Source: Ferrimonas sp048263965
Lineage (GTDB): Bacteria; Pseudomonadota; Gammaproteobacteria; Enterobacterales; Shewanellaceae
DNA: 64,000 nt
Direction of reading: 5' to 3'
Assembly: GCF_048263965.1 (NCBI RefSeq)
Contig: NZ_JBLXDO010000020.1
Coordinates: 12,630 to 76,629, forward strand
The number at the start of each line of letters is the position of its first letter. Position 1 is the first letter of the stretch. The notes below the pieces were generated by a model. It saw nothing but the letters and a program-made list of their open reading frames with translations, was not told the DNA's origin and ran no database searches. Shown in pieces: positions 52,943 to 61,404 of this stretch. Both the position numbers and the translations under genes were made by a program.

Positions 52943-54691
52943 ATGAGCCAGGAGTTTGATCATCCGGCGCCCACGGGGTTCTGGCAAAAATACGTATTCA
53001 GCCAGGACCATAAGGTGATCGCCATTCAGTACACCCTGACCGCGGTGGCCGTGGGTCTGGTGGCCTTGGTGCTGTCTCTGTTTATGCGCCTGCAGTTGGG
53101 CTTTCCTGACCAGTTCGACTTTATCGATCCCGCATCTTACTACCAGATGATCACCATGCACGGCATGATCATGGTGGTTTACCTGTTAACCGCCCTGTTC
53201 CTGGGGGGCTTTGGAAATTACCTGATCCCCCTGATGGTCGGCGCCCGGGATATGGTGTTCCCCTTCCTGAATATGCTCAGCTACTGGGCCTATCTGGTGG
53301 CGGTGCTGATCCTGATGGCCAGCTTTTTTGTCACCGGAGGCCCCACCGGGGCGGGCTGGACCCTGTATCCGCCTCAAGCGATCCTCCAGGGAACACCCGG
53401 AGTGGACGGCGGCATCGTATTGATGCTGGTGTCCCTGGCGGTGTTTATAGTGGCGGCTACCATGGGCGGCCTTAACTACGTGACCACAGTTCTCCAGGCT
53501 CGCACCCGTGGGATGACCCTGATGCGCATGCCTCTGACGGTGTGGGGGATCTTTATGGCCACCATCATGGCGCTGCTGGCCTTTCCCGCCCTGTTCGTCA
53601 GTGCGGTGATGATGCTGTTTGACAAGCTGCTGGGCACCAGCTTTTTTATGCCCGAGCTAATCTCCCTGGGGCAGGCCACAGAGTACGGTGGCGGCAGCCC
53701 CATACTGTTCCAGCACCTGTTCTGGTTCTTCGGTCATCCTGAGGTGTACATCGTGGCGCTGCCAGCCTTCGGCATAGTCTCCGACCTCATCAGCGTCAAT
53801 GCTCGCAAGACCATCTTCGGTTATCGGATGATGGTGTGGGCCATTGTCATTATCGGGGTGCTCAGCTTCGTGGTCTGGGCGCACCACATGTATGTCTCGG
53901 GCATGAACCCCTACTTTGGCTTCTTCTTCGCAGTTTCCACCCTGATCATCGCCGTGCCCACCGCCATCAAGGTGTACAACTGGGTGCTGACCATGTGGCG
54001 GGGCAATGTGAGGATGACGGTGCCCATGCTTTACTCTGTGGCCTTCGTGCTGACTTTTGTTTTCGGCGGCATGACCGGGCTGTTCCTGGGCAACGTGGTG
54101 GTGGATCTGCCCCTGTCCGACACCTACTTCGTGGTGGCGCACTTCCATATGGTGATGGGGGTGGCACCAATCCTGGTGATCTTCGGCGGCATCTACCACT
54201 GGTACCCGAGTGTCACCGGCCGCATGCTCCATGACGGCCTGGGCAAGCTGCACTTCTGGATCACCTTCCTCGGCACCTGGGCCATCTACTTTCCCATGCA
54301 CTACCTAGGGGTCTTGGGCCTGCCGAGGCGTTACTACGCCTATGACGATTACGCTTTCATTCCCCCTGAGGCCCACAGCATCAACGCCTTTATCACCGTG
54401 GCGGCTCTTATCGTTGGTGTGGCCCAACTGCTGTTTCTGTTTAACCTGGCCTGGAGTTACGTCAGAGGTCTCAAGGCCAAGGCCAATCCCTGGCAATCCG
54501 CCTCACTGGAGTGGCAAACGCCAACCTTGCCCCCCGGTCATGGCAACTGGGGGCCTGAATTGCCCGTGGTCTATCGCTGGGCTTATGACTACAGTGTGCC
54601 CGGCCATCCTGATGACATGGTGGTGCAGACCGATCCCTGGCGGGGTGGCGACGCCCTGCATGGTGAAGCCCAGACGGAGGTGAGCCGATGA
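52943..54691 (+). CDS. Cytochrome c oxidase subunit I (aa3/caa3 type)
   Basis: Heme-copper oxidase catalytic subunit, 582 residues with twelve membrane segments. CuB and heme ligands are visible: MHGMIM near residue 72, HPEVY with His265, Glu267 and Tyr269 (the cross-linked His-Tyr pair), His314-His315, and HFH at 400-402. The Glu in HPEVY marks an A1-type proton channel. It reduces oxygen to water and pumps protons. It begins 12 bases after subunit II and its stop overlaps the next start (ATGA). Confidence 0.95.
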   Translation: MSQEFDHPAPTGFWQKYVFSQDHKVIAIQYTLTAVAVGLVALVLSLFMRLQLGFPDQFDFIDPASYYQMITMHGMIMVVYLLTALFLGGFGNYLIPLMVGARDMVFPFLNMLSYWAYLVAVLILMASFFVTGGPTGAGWTLYPPQAILQGTPGVDGGIVLMLVSLAVFIVAATMGGLNYVTTVLQARTRGMTLMRMPLTVWGIFMATIMALLAFPALFVSAVMMLFDKLLGTSFFMPELISLGQATEYGGGSPILFQHLFWFFGHPEVYIVALPAFGIVSDLISVNARKTIFGYRMMVWAIVIIGVLSFVVWAHHMYVSGMNPYFGFFFAVSTLIIAVPTAIKVYNWVLTMWRGNVRMTVPMLYSVAFVLTFVFGGMTGLFLGNVVVDLPLSDTYFVVAHFHMVMGVAPILVIFGGIYHWYPSVTGRMLHDGLGKLHFWITFLGTWAIYFPMHYLGVLGLPRRYYAYDDYAFIPPEAHSINAFITVAALIVGVAQLLFLFNLAWSYVRGLKAKANPWQSASLEWQTPTLPPGHGNWGPELPVVYRWAYDYSVPGHPDDMVVQTDPWRGGDALHGEAQTEVSR

Positions 54692-55344
54692 AACTGATCG
54701 ATACACTGATGCAAAAGCCCTGGCAGGACTCCGGTTACCTGCCTGAGTCAGGGAAGGGGAGAGATGCGGGTTCCGTCGGTCTGTGGGTGGGCCTGGCGGT
54801 GATCACCTCGTTGTTTGTGCTCTTCATGCTCTCCGCCATCATGCGCTCCCAGTCCCCGGACTGGCAGCCGTTGACCGAGCAACCCTGGCAGCCCCTGTTC
54901 GACCTGACGCCGTTGTGGATCAACACCCTGGTGCTGCTGTGCTCCTCCCTGGTGATGCAGCTGGCTTGCCTGCAGCGGCGCGAAGGGGGCGGCATGTTGG
55001 CCATGGCCGCAGGTCTCTCATTGGCGCTGGTATTTCTGGTGGGGCAGTGGTCGGTTTGGCAGGCCTTCGCCGAGCGTGGCTTTGGCCTGCAGAGTGGTCC
55101 GGCGGCGGGATTCTATTTTCTGCTGACCGGTCTTCACGCAGTGCATCTGGTGGCCGCACTCTTGGTGGTGAGTGTCATCCTGCCTGAGCTGTGGCGGGAC
55201 AGTGGCCTGGCGCGCCTGCGATTGCTGACCCGCTATTGGCACTATCTGTTCCTGCTCTGGTGTGTGCTGTTTGCCCTCATCAGCCGGCCGCCGGCAACCT
55301 ACAAGTTGTTGGCAGCATTATGCGGCATTGATACTGGAGGCTAA
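54688..55344 (+). CDS. Cytochrome c oxidase subunit III-like protein (first copy)
   Basis: A 218-residue membrane protein with five or six segments, for example SVGLWVGLAVITSLFVLFML, LWINTLVLLCSSLVMQL and FYFLLTGLHAVHLVAALLVV. The last of these, LTGLHAVHL, with the later RYWHYLFLLW, is a subunit III signature. It precedes a second, more orthodox subunit III gene by one base. Two subunit III-like proteins in one operon are unusual; both may join the complex. The cytoplasmic N-terminus (MKLIDTLMQKPWQDSG) looks like an added segment. Confidence 0.82.
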   Translation: MKLIDTLMQKPWQDSGYLPESGKGRDAGSVGLWVGLAVITSLFVLFMLSAIMRSQSPDWQPLTEQPWQPLFDLTPLWINTLVLLCSSLVMQLACLQRREGGGMLAMAAGLSLALVFLVGQWSVWQAFAERGFGLQSGPAAGFYFLLTGLHAVHLVAALLVVSVILPELWRDSGLARLRLLTRYWHYLFLLWCVLFALISRPPATYKLLAALCGIDTGG

Positions 55345-55345
55345 G

Positions 55346-55993
55346 ATGAACGCTCTGCAACAGTTTGTCAGTGACTGGTCCGGGGATCGACGCACCTTTC
55401 AGATCTCCTGGGGCAAGGCGATGATGTGGATCTTCCTGCTCAGTGACACCTTCGTCTTCGGGTCATTCCTGGTGGGCTACATGGTGGCGCGGATGTCCAC
55501 CACTGTGCCCTGGCCCATCCCTTCCGAGGTGTTTGCCCTGACCGTCGGCGGCGTGACCGTCCCCTTGCTGCTCATTGCCATCATGACCTTCATCCTGATC
55601 ACCTCCAGCGGCACCATGGCGATGGCGGTGAACTATGGTTACCGCAAAAGCCGCAAGGTGGCGGCAACCCTGATGTTGGTCACCGCAGTATTGGGGGCCA
55701 GTTTCGTGGGGATGCAGGCGTTCGAGTGGAGCAAGCTGATTGAGGATGGCGTTCGTCCCTGGGCCAATCCCATGGGGGCCTCCCAGTTTGGGGCGGCGTT
55801 TTTCATGATCACCGGTTTTCACGGCCTGCACGTCTCCATTGGCGTCATCCTGCTGTTGGTGGTGGCCAACAAGGTGCGCAGAGGCGACTACGAGGCCAGC
55901 GGTGATTACGGCATTGTGGAGACCACGGGTCTCTATTGGCACTTCGTGGACCTGGTCTGGGTCTTCATCTTCGCCTTCTTCTATCTGTGGTAG
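55346..55993 (+). CDS. Cytochrome c oxidase subunit III (second copy)
   Basis: A 215-residue subunit III from the ATG at 55346, preceded by GGAGG. An earlier frame extension lies over the previous gene and is rejected. Family stretches: MMWIFLLSDTFVFGSFLVGY, GASFVGMQAFEWSKLIEDG, FFMITGFHGLHVSIGVILLL, and ETTGLYWHFVDLVWVFIFAF with the conserved His and Glu. It supports the catalytic subunit's proton uptake and stability. Confidence 0.92.
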   Translation: MNALQQFVSDWSGDRRTFQISWGKAMMWIFLLSDTFVFGSFLVGYMVARMSTTVPWPIPSEVFALTVGGVTVPLLLIAIMTFILITSSGTMAMAVNYGYRKSRKVAATLMLVTAVLGASFVGMQAFEWSKLIEDGVRPWANPMGASQFGAAFFMITGFHGLHVSIGVILLLVVANKVRRGDYEASGDYGIVETTGLYWHFVDLVWVFIFAFFYLW

Positions 55994-56001
55994 GAGGGAG
56001 T

Positions 56002-56328
56002 ATGCACACGAGTGACGGAGGACAGCAGCACCCCATAGGGCTCTACTTCAAGATCTGGGGGCTGCTGTTTGTACTGAGCGCCCTGAGTTACATGGTGGAT
56101 TACGCCGGTCTGGAAGGGATGCTTCGATGGACGCTGATCATCCTGTTTATGCTGCTCAAAGCGGGGCTGATTGTGGCGGTGTTCATGCATATGATGTGGG
56201 AGCGACTGGCGCTGATCTACGCCATTTTGTTACCGCCCCTGGCTCTGCTGGTGTTGGTGGCATTGATGGCCATGGAGTCAGACTACACTCAACTGCTGCG
56301 CCTGACCCACTTCGTCACCGGCAATTAG
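56002..56328 (+). CDS. Cytochrome c oxidase subunit IV (CyoD/CtaF-like)
   Basis: A 108-residue protein with three membrane segments: IGLYFKIWGLLFVLSALSYM, LIILFMLLKAGLIVAVFMHM and ALIYAILLPPLALLVLVALM. The KAGLIVAVFMHMMWE stretch is typical of prokaryotic subunit IV. The ATG at 56002 has GGAGGGA upstream. It completes the operon II-I-III-III-IV. Its stop is seven bases from the converging catB gene. Confidence 0.88.
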   Translation: MHTSDGGQQHPIGLYFKIWGLLFVLSALSYMVDYAGLEGMLRWTLIILFMLLKAGLIVAVFMHMMWERLALIYAILLPPLALLVLVALMAMESDYTQLLRLTHFVTGN

Positions 56329-56334
56329 TCGAAT

Positions 56335-56970
56335 TCAAGATGGGTGAACCCTCGCCAGCCAGAAACGGTAGAGGCCTTCGATGTTGCTGCTGCACAGCAG
56401 CGGCATCGCTTCGGCCACAAGGGGGTCATCCCACTCCCACCAGCACATCTGCTGCAGCCAGGCAACCTGCTGCTCATCAAAGCGCATCTTCAGCACCTTG
56501 GCCGGATTGCCTCCGACGACCGCATAGGGCGCCACATCCTTGGTGACCAGGGCGCGGCTGGCGATGATCGCGCCGTTCCCTATTTTGACCCCGGGCATGA
56601 TCATCGCCTCGCTTCCCACCCAGACATCATGGCCAAGCACGGTATCGCCGACGGTAGCGAAACCGTCGGCGGCGCCTCCAAAGGCGGGATTATCCTGGTA
56701 GAAAAAAGGGAAGGTCGCTGCCCAGTCACTGCGGTGTCCCTGATTGCCCGCCATCATAAAGACCGCCCCTGAGCCGATGGAGCAGTAGCTGCCGATGATC
56801 AGTTTATCCACATCGGTGCGATCCGGCGCCAGGTAGCGGGCGCAGTCATCGAAGCTGTGATTGTGGTAGTAACCGGAGTAGTAGCTGTGCTTGCCAGCGA
56901 TAATATTGGGATTGGTGATCTGCTCACTAATTGGCGAGCCAGAAAAGGGCGAGTCGAAATAGTTGTTCAT
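56335..56970 (-). CDS. catB: Type B chloramphenicol/xenobiotic acetyltransferase
   Basis: A left-handed beta-helix (hexapeptide) acetyltransferase of 211 residues, the normal CatB length. It strongly resembles known CatB proteins: NPNIIAGKHSYYSGYYHNHS, FDDCARYLAPDRTDVDKLII, GSYCSIGSGAVFMMAGNQGH (with the catalytic His) and VVGGNPAKVLKMRF. It would transfer acetyl from acetyl-CoA to chloramphenicol or a similar hydroxyl compound. There is no integron, insertion sequence or att-like site next to it and its base composition fits the surroundings, so it is probably a long-standing chromosomal copy. Resistance would have to be measured. Confidence 0.9.
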   Translation of the reverse strand: MNNYFDSPFSGSPISEQITNPNIIAGKHSYYSGYYHNHSFDDCARYLAPDRTDVDKLIIGSYCSIGSGAVFMMAGNQGHRSDWAATFPFFYQDNPAFGGAADGFATVGDTVLGHDVWVGSEAMIMPGVKIGNGAIIASRALVTKDVAPYAVVGGNPAKVLKMRFDEQQVAWLQQMCWWEWDDPLVAEAMPLLCSSNIEGLYRFWLARVHPS

Positions 56971-57076
56971 GCTGATATCGAAAACAGGGGCAGGATTCCG
57001 GGAGTCTACTCCTGCCCCACCGGGAGTGCCAGGGGGCTGGCCCTGGCTGAGTGTTATTGGTGTCAGCAGGTCCCCA

Positions 57077-57628
57077 TTACCACAGGGGGTGTTTCAGCCA
57101 CCAATGCTGCATGCGCACCGCACCGGACTCGACCCCCTGTTCGTGCCCCATATCCAGGACCATCGGGTGCTTGGACAGAACCTGACAGAGGTCGGCTTCC
57201 TGAGCCGTTTCAACGTCCACTAGCATCAGGTGCTGACCGCGCTCAATGCATCTGTGGTAACGCTGTCTTATCTCATGGGGAGCACTGATGCCAATAAGGC
57301 CGCCTTCCCAGACACAGAACCCCAGCAGGATTACGGCAAACATCAGGAAGGGGGCCCAGCCATAAGCGCTGTTGCCCACATCAAATAGGCTGGCCAGCGC
57401 CAGGCAGAGCAGGGCAAGCTGGGCACCAATTTTGGCGCCTTGCAGGGTGGAGTGAGCCAGTTCCAGGAACAGCAGTGAACTGCCGTTCTGTAGATGAAAG
57501 CGTTTGGCCAGAGAGCCCTTGTCGCTCACCACATGGATCTGGGCGGGGCTCAACCCCTGCCGCTCCAGTTGGGTTTCAATCTGACCCAGTTCCCATAGGC
57601 TGTTGGCGAGGTACAGATGTCTGGTCAT
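57077..57628 (-). CDS. Membrane protein of unknown function with two central spans
   Basis: A 183-residue protein: a soluble N-terminal part (MTRHLYLANSLWELGQIETQ, GLSPAQIHVVSDKG), two adjacent membrane segments (LALLCLALASLFDVGNSAYG and WAPFLMFAVILLGFCVWEGG) and a soluble C-terminal part (GQHLMLVDVETAQEADLCQV). The two soluble parts flanking a glycine-rich span pair are reminiscent of small stress proteins with a hydrophobic hairpin, but no family is firmly recognised. It is divergent from rlmJ, 170 bases away. Confidence 0.7.
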   Translation of the reverse strand: MTRHLYLANSLWELGQIETQLERQGLSPAQIHVVSDKGSLAKRFHLQNGSSLLFLELAHSTLQGAKIGAQLALLCLALASLFDVGNSAYGWAPFLMFAVILLGFCVWEGGLIGISAPHEIRQRYHRCIERGQHLMLVDVETAQEADLCQVLSKHPMVLDMGHEQGVESGAVRMQHWWLKHPLW

Positions 57629-57798
57629 GATCCTCTCCCAGTTGCACAGGCGTCTTTTCAGACGGGCAATGAAAAGCCGTGGAGTAAAGTATAATCAGCC
57701 TGCGGCAGTCTGGTTTAAGTTGGTGCAGATTTGTGTCCCTGAGTGCCGGGCAAGTTGATATACTGCGCCGATTGCAATTTATATGAGCCTTTAACACC

Positions 57799-58638
57799 AT
57801 GCTGAGCTATCGACATAGCTTCCACGCCGGCAACCATGCCGATGTGCTGAAACACGCGGTTCAGGCGCTGATTCTTGAGTCGCTGAAGCGAAAGGATAAG
57901 CCCTTTGTTGCCCATGATACCCACTCAGGTGCCGGACGTTATGATCTGACCTCCGATCATGCCGAGAAGACCGGTGAATACGTGGATGGCGTCGCCCGGC
58001 TCTGGGGTGAAGACTGTCCTGAAGAGCTCCACCCCTACCTGAAAGCGGTCAAGGCACTCAACCCCAGTGGTAACCTGCGCTACTATCCTGGCAGCCCCCT
58101 GTTGACCCGGACATTGATGCGCGAGCAGGACCGCATGGTACTGACCGAACTGCATCCGACGGACTTCCCCCGCTTGAAGCAGGAGTTTGCCCGCGATCGC
58201 CAGGTGAAGGTGTACCAGGAGGACGGCTACGCCCGCCTGAAGGCTTCGTTGCCGCCGAAGGAGCGTCGCGGTGTCGTGCTGATCGATCCCCCATACGAGC
58301 TTAAGGGCGAGTACAAGGACCTGGTCAAAGGGATCAAAGAGGGGGTTCAGCGCTGGGCCACTGGCACCTACGCCATCTGGTACCCTGTGGTGAGCCGACA
58401 GGAGATCAATCGCCTGGAGCGTGCCCTGGAATCCACCGGCATCCGCAAGATCCTGCAGATTGAGTTGAATGTCACCGAAGACACCCGTGAGCATGGTATG
58501 ACCGGCTCCGGGATGATTGTCATCAATCCGCCCTGGACCCTGGAACAGCAGATGCAAAAGGTGTTGCCCTGGCTCAGGGATAAACTGGCTCAGGATGAGA
58601 TGGCCAATTTCCGCCTGCGCTGGATTGTGCCGGAGTAA
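57799..58638 (+). CDS. rlmJ: 23S rRNA A2030 N6-methyltransferase
   Basis: RlmJ (YhiR) of 279 residues, as in E. coli (280). It begins MLSYRHSFHAGNHADVLKHA, the family hallmark. An SAM-binding region (VAHDTHSGAGRYDL), RLWGEDCPEELHPYLKAVKA and the catalytic DPPYE (LIDPPYELKGEYKDLV) follow. It methylates N6 of A2030 in 23S rRNA using S-adenosylmethionine. It is a single gene with a terminator just after it. Confidence 0.95.
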   Translation: MLSYRHSFHAGNHADVLKHAVQALILESLKRKDKPFVAHDTHSGAGRYDLTSDHAEKTGEYVDGVARLWGEDCPEELHPYLKAVKALNPSGNLRYYPGSPLLTRTLMREQDRMVLTELHPTDFPRLKQEFARDRQVKVYQEDGYARLKASLPPKERRGVVLIDPPYELKGEYKDLVKGIKEGVQRWATGTYAIWYPVVSRQEINRLERALESTGIRKILQIELNVTEDTREHGMTGSGMIVINPPWTLEQQMQKVLPWLRDKLAQDEMANFRLRWIVPE

Positions 58639-58647
58639 TTAAGCCAG

Positions 58648-58674
58648 ACAGGGTCCCGAAAGGGGCCCTGTTTC
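58648..58674 (+). terminator. Rho-independent terminator of rlmJ
   Basis: A 10-bp stem (ACAGGGTCCC and GGGGCCCTGT, one T-G pair, loop GAAA) followed by a short T-rich tail. It lies before the converging GGDEF gene. Confidence 0.78.
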
Positions 58675-58713
58675 GTTCTGGGGCAGTTGCGCTTTGTTGA
58701 GGAGTTTCCAGGT

Positions 58714-60492
58714 TCAGGCGGGAATGGGAGATTCGGCGAAGTCATTGCCCAGGCCAGCTTCACAGACCCGGTTTCTGCCTTGTCTCTTTGCCTGATAGAG
58801 GGCGGTGTCAGCCTGTTGGTAGATCTGTCTGGAGGACTCAAACTGCCCGGGGTCAACGGTCTTGATGCCGATGGACGCGGTGATGTGCAGGCTGCCTGAT
58901 TCCAGGGGCATAGGGGTCTGGGCCAGCTTGTGACGAATCATCTCGCACTGGGCCACCAGGCCTGGCTGATCCGGAGCCGTCAGCATGGCGGCAAACTCCT
59001 CTCCGCCGACCCGGAAGCACTGACCGTGAACCAGAGATACCGACTGGTCGATGATCTTGGCGGCGTGCTTCAGGGCGCGATCGCCCACCTGGTGACCGAA
59101 CCTGTCGTTGATGGACTTGAAGTGGTCCAGGTCAATCAGCACCAGGGCACGAGTCTGGCCGCTGACCTCAATCTCAAGTTTATCCAGGGCGTAGCGGAAA
59201 CTGCGGCGGTTCTTAAGCCCGGTCATGGCGTCGCAGTAGGCTTGCTCTTTGAGTTTCTGGTTCAGCACTTCCAGCTCTTTATTTCTGGCCATCACCTCCA
59301 GGTTCATCTGTCTGGAGGAGTCGCTGCGGGCACTGACCAGATCATTTCTGAGCTGGTAGAACTGTTTGGAGATCAGAATGCCCAGCAGTTGCATCTCTAC
59401 GGTGAACAGGCCACTGAGCAGGTACTTGGTGTCCAGGGCGATGGGCACCCAGCCCAGAGCGTTGGCGAAACTCAGGCCGATGCAGATCAGCAGGCAGGGC
59501 CAGGCCAACAGAAACAGTAAGTTGGTCCAGCCAGGCAGTCGCCAGGCGGTAACCACTGCGCAGCCGCTCAAAAGGGCCAGAATCTGCATCGACAGTGGAA
59601 TCAGCATCGCCATGGTGGCCAGGTGAACACCGCTGAGCGTCAAAACCAGAGAAACCAGCATCAGGCCGATTAGCAGCTGCAAAACACTTCTTAACACGGG
59701 GAAGTGTTGGCGAATATTGAGGAAGCGCTCAGCAAACAGGGAGGAGGCCAGGATCAGGGCGGTATAGCTTATCTGCAGGGCCCAGAAGTTGAGTGTGGGC
59801 CACTCGGGCCATAACCAGCGGAAACCGAACCCGTAATAGAAGAAGGTGCACAGCAACGCCGTAAACAGATAGGCGCTGTAGGTGATGAAGTTGGTGTTTT
59901 TCAGCACTATGGACAGGGTCAGCCCATACACCAGCATGATCGCCAGAGAGCCGAAGAACATGCCAAACAGGAAGTTACGCTCCAACTGGTGCTGAGCCCA
60001 CTCCTCTTTGGTGTGCAATTTGACCGGCAGCAGTTCGAAGAATCCGCCTTCGGTATTCAGTTTGACCCAGACATCGGTGCTGGAGAGTGGGGGCAGGGTC
60101 AGCTCAATGGTGGGGGTGATGCTCTGCAGCGGGCGTTCATCGAAGGGGACCCGATCACCCATTTTGTAGTGGCCAGCCAGTTCTGAGTAGACCTCGATGT
60201 AATCCTGGGTGGTGGAGCTGAACTCAAGCAGCCTGCTGCGCGAGTGTTCCGACTGGTTGGTGACAACCACCTTTAACCAGTAGGTGGAGTTTGAGATGCC
60301 GAAGCGAGCGGTGTCATCGGGCAGGAGCTGCCATTGAGCCAGGTTCATTCGGGCGATGTCATAAACGGCGAGGTCGCGACCGCTGTCCTCGAAATAGAAG
60401 ACCTCCATCTCCACCGTTCTGGCCTGAGTCCAAAACGGCAGGAGTATAAGGACGATAAGAGCTAAAAGACTCTGACCCCGCTTCCTGTTCAC
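58714..60492 (-). CDS. 7TM-DISM GGDEF protein (diguanylate cyclase)
   Basis: A 592-residue protein from a GTG at 60492 (a TTG at 60561 would add 23 residues before the signal-like segment). After LLALIVLILLPFWTQA comes a periplasmic 7TMR-DISMED2-like sensor (about 25-175: SNSTYWLKVVVTNQSEHSRS), then seven membrane spans (180-375), a short coiled coil and a GGDEF domain with RVGGEEFAAML. The GGEEF form is catalytically competent, so it probably makes cyclic di-GMP in response to an extracytoplasmic carbohydrate or similar cue. It has no EAL domain. Confidence 0.88.
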   Translation of the reverse strand: MNRKRGQSLLALIVLILLPFWTQARTVEMEVFYFEDSGRDLAVYDIARMNLAQWQLLPDDTARFGISNSTYWLKVVVTNQSEHSRSRLLEFSSTTQDYIEVYSELAGHYKMGDRVPFDERPLQSITPTIELTLPPLSSTDVWVKLNTEGGFFELLPVKLHTKEEWAQHQLERNFLFGMFFGSLAIMLVYGLTLSIVLKNTNFITYSAYLFTALLCTFFYYGFGFRWLWPEWPTLNFWALQISYTALILASSLFAERFLNIRQHFPVLRSVLQLLIGLMLVSLVLTLSGVHLATMAMLIPLSMQILALLSGCAVVTAWRLPGWTNLLFLLAWPCLLICIGLSFANALGWVPIALDTKYLLSGLFTVEMQLLGILISKQFYQLRNDLVSARSDSSRQMNLEVMARNKELEVLNQKLKEQAYCDAMTGLKNRRSFRYALDKLEIEVSGQTRALVLIDLDHFKSINDRFGHQVGDRALKHAAKIIDQSVSLVHGQCFRVGGEEFAAMLTAPDQPGLVAQCEMIRHKLAQTPMPLESGSLHITASIGIKTVDPGQFESSRQIYQQADTALYQAKRQGRNRVCEAGLGNDFAESPIPA

Positions 60493-60686
60493 CCACCCAA
60501 ATCCATTGGCGAATATTATTTGGCGCAATCTATCACCGTCAATTTTTCGTTGCACCGTCAAAGATATGTTGTGTGATCGGCGTCAAAGAAAATGGCGGCT
60601 TTGGCTCTGTGATTCGCTTACCTAACATATTGAATATGAGTTAGAAAGTCTTTGCTGGAAATGAATAAACCGGATGAGTCAGGCAC

Positions 60687-60714
60687 AAAAAAGGCCGACT
60701 TTTGGGCCGGCCTT
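60687..60714 (-). terminator. Terminator of the DUF2058 gene
   Basis: On the minus strand AAGGCCG and CGGCCTT form the stem around a short loop, followed by a T-run (the A residues at 60687-60692). It lies just after the stop of the DUF2058 protein. Confidence 0.7.
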
Positions 60715-60737
60715 TAGCGACTATCGAGTCGCGCTGA

Positions 60738-61262
60738 TTACCACATCAGATCGTCTGGAATCTGGTAGTCGGCGTAGGGGTCGTCCTCGACCGGAGCGCT
60801 CTCCTCGCTCTTGGCCAGGGGAATCACCATGGCAGGATCGCGCTGCTCAATCTTCTCGACCACCTTGGAGGGCACCAGTTCATAGCGCTCCTCCTGGATG
60901 ACGATGCCAAGCTGGCCGGCAATCAACTGCTGTTGCTGAGCCTTGGTCACGTAGACCTTGGTGATCTTGCCATCGTGGCTGAAGTTGTAGGCGATGTCGC
61001 CCTTGCTGCGATCCTGCTTACTGGTGTCGATCAACTGCTTGATCTGGGCCAGAATCGCTTTTGCCTGAGCCTCTTCCTGCTTCTGGCGATTCAGCTCACG
61101 GTCACGTTCCTGCTGCTCGCGCTTGCGTTGCTCGGCCAGCTGTTTGGACTCATCGGTCACCACTTGCTTGGCTTTACGCTGCTTGTGCTTCTCTTTTTTG
61201 GCCTTCTGTACCGACTTCTTATCGGCCAGGCCCGCTTTTAAAAGTTGGTCCGCTAACGACAT
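60738..61262 (-). CDS. DUF2058 (YaiL-like) nucleoid/RNA-associated protein
   Basis: A 174-residue protein from the ATG at 61262 with GGAG six bases upstream; seven upstream codons are rejected. It begins MSLADQLLKAGLADKKSVQK, the family signature. A long, highly charged coiled coil (KKEKHKQRKAKQVV to EEAQAKAILAQIKQLI, residues about 20-90) follows, then IAYNFSHDGKITKVYV. Family members are present in most gammaproteobacteria; the precise role is not settled. It has its own terminator. Confidence 0.85.
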   Translation of the reverse strand: MSLADQLLKAGLADKKSVQKAKKEKHKQRKAKQVVTDESKQLAEQRKREQQERDRELNRQKQEEAQAKAILAQIKQLIDTSKQDRSKGDIAYNFSHDGKITKVYVTKAQQQQLIAGQLGIVIQEERYELVPSKVVEKIEQRDPAMVIPLAKSEESAPVEDDPYADYQIPDDLMW

Positions 61263-61404
61263 GGTCGCTCCGTCCTTAATCAATAAATACCGCAGTGGCC
61301 AAGTGTATCAGCTTGTCAGCCAAACCCAAATGGCCCCTTTGGCTCTGGATTTTCACCAGGCTCTGCCCTAGTGTGGTGGTTTTCCCTTTAGACGGTAGCA
61401 GGCA

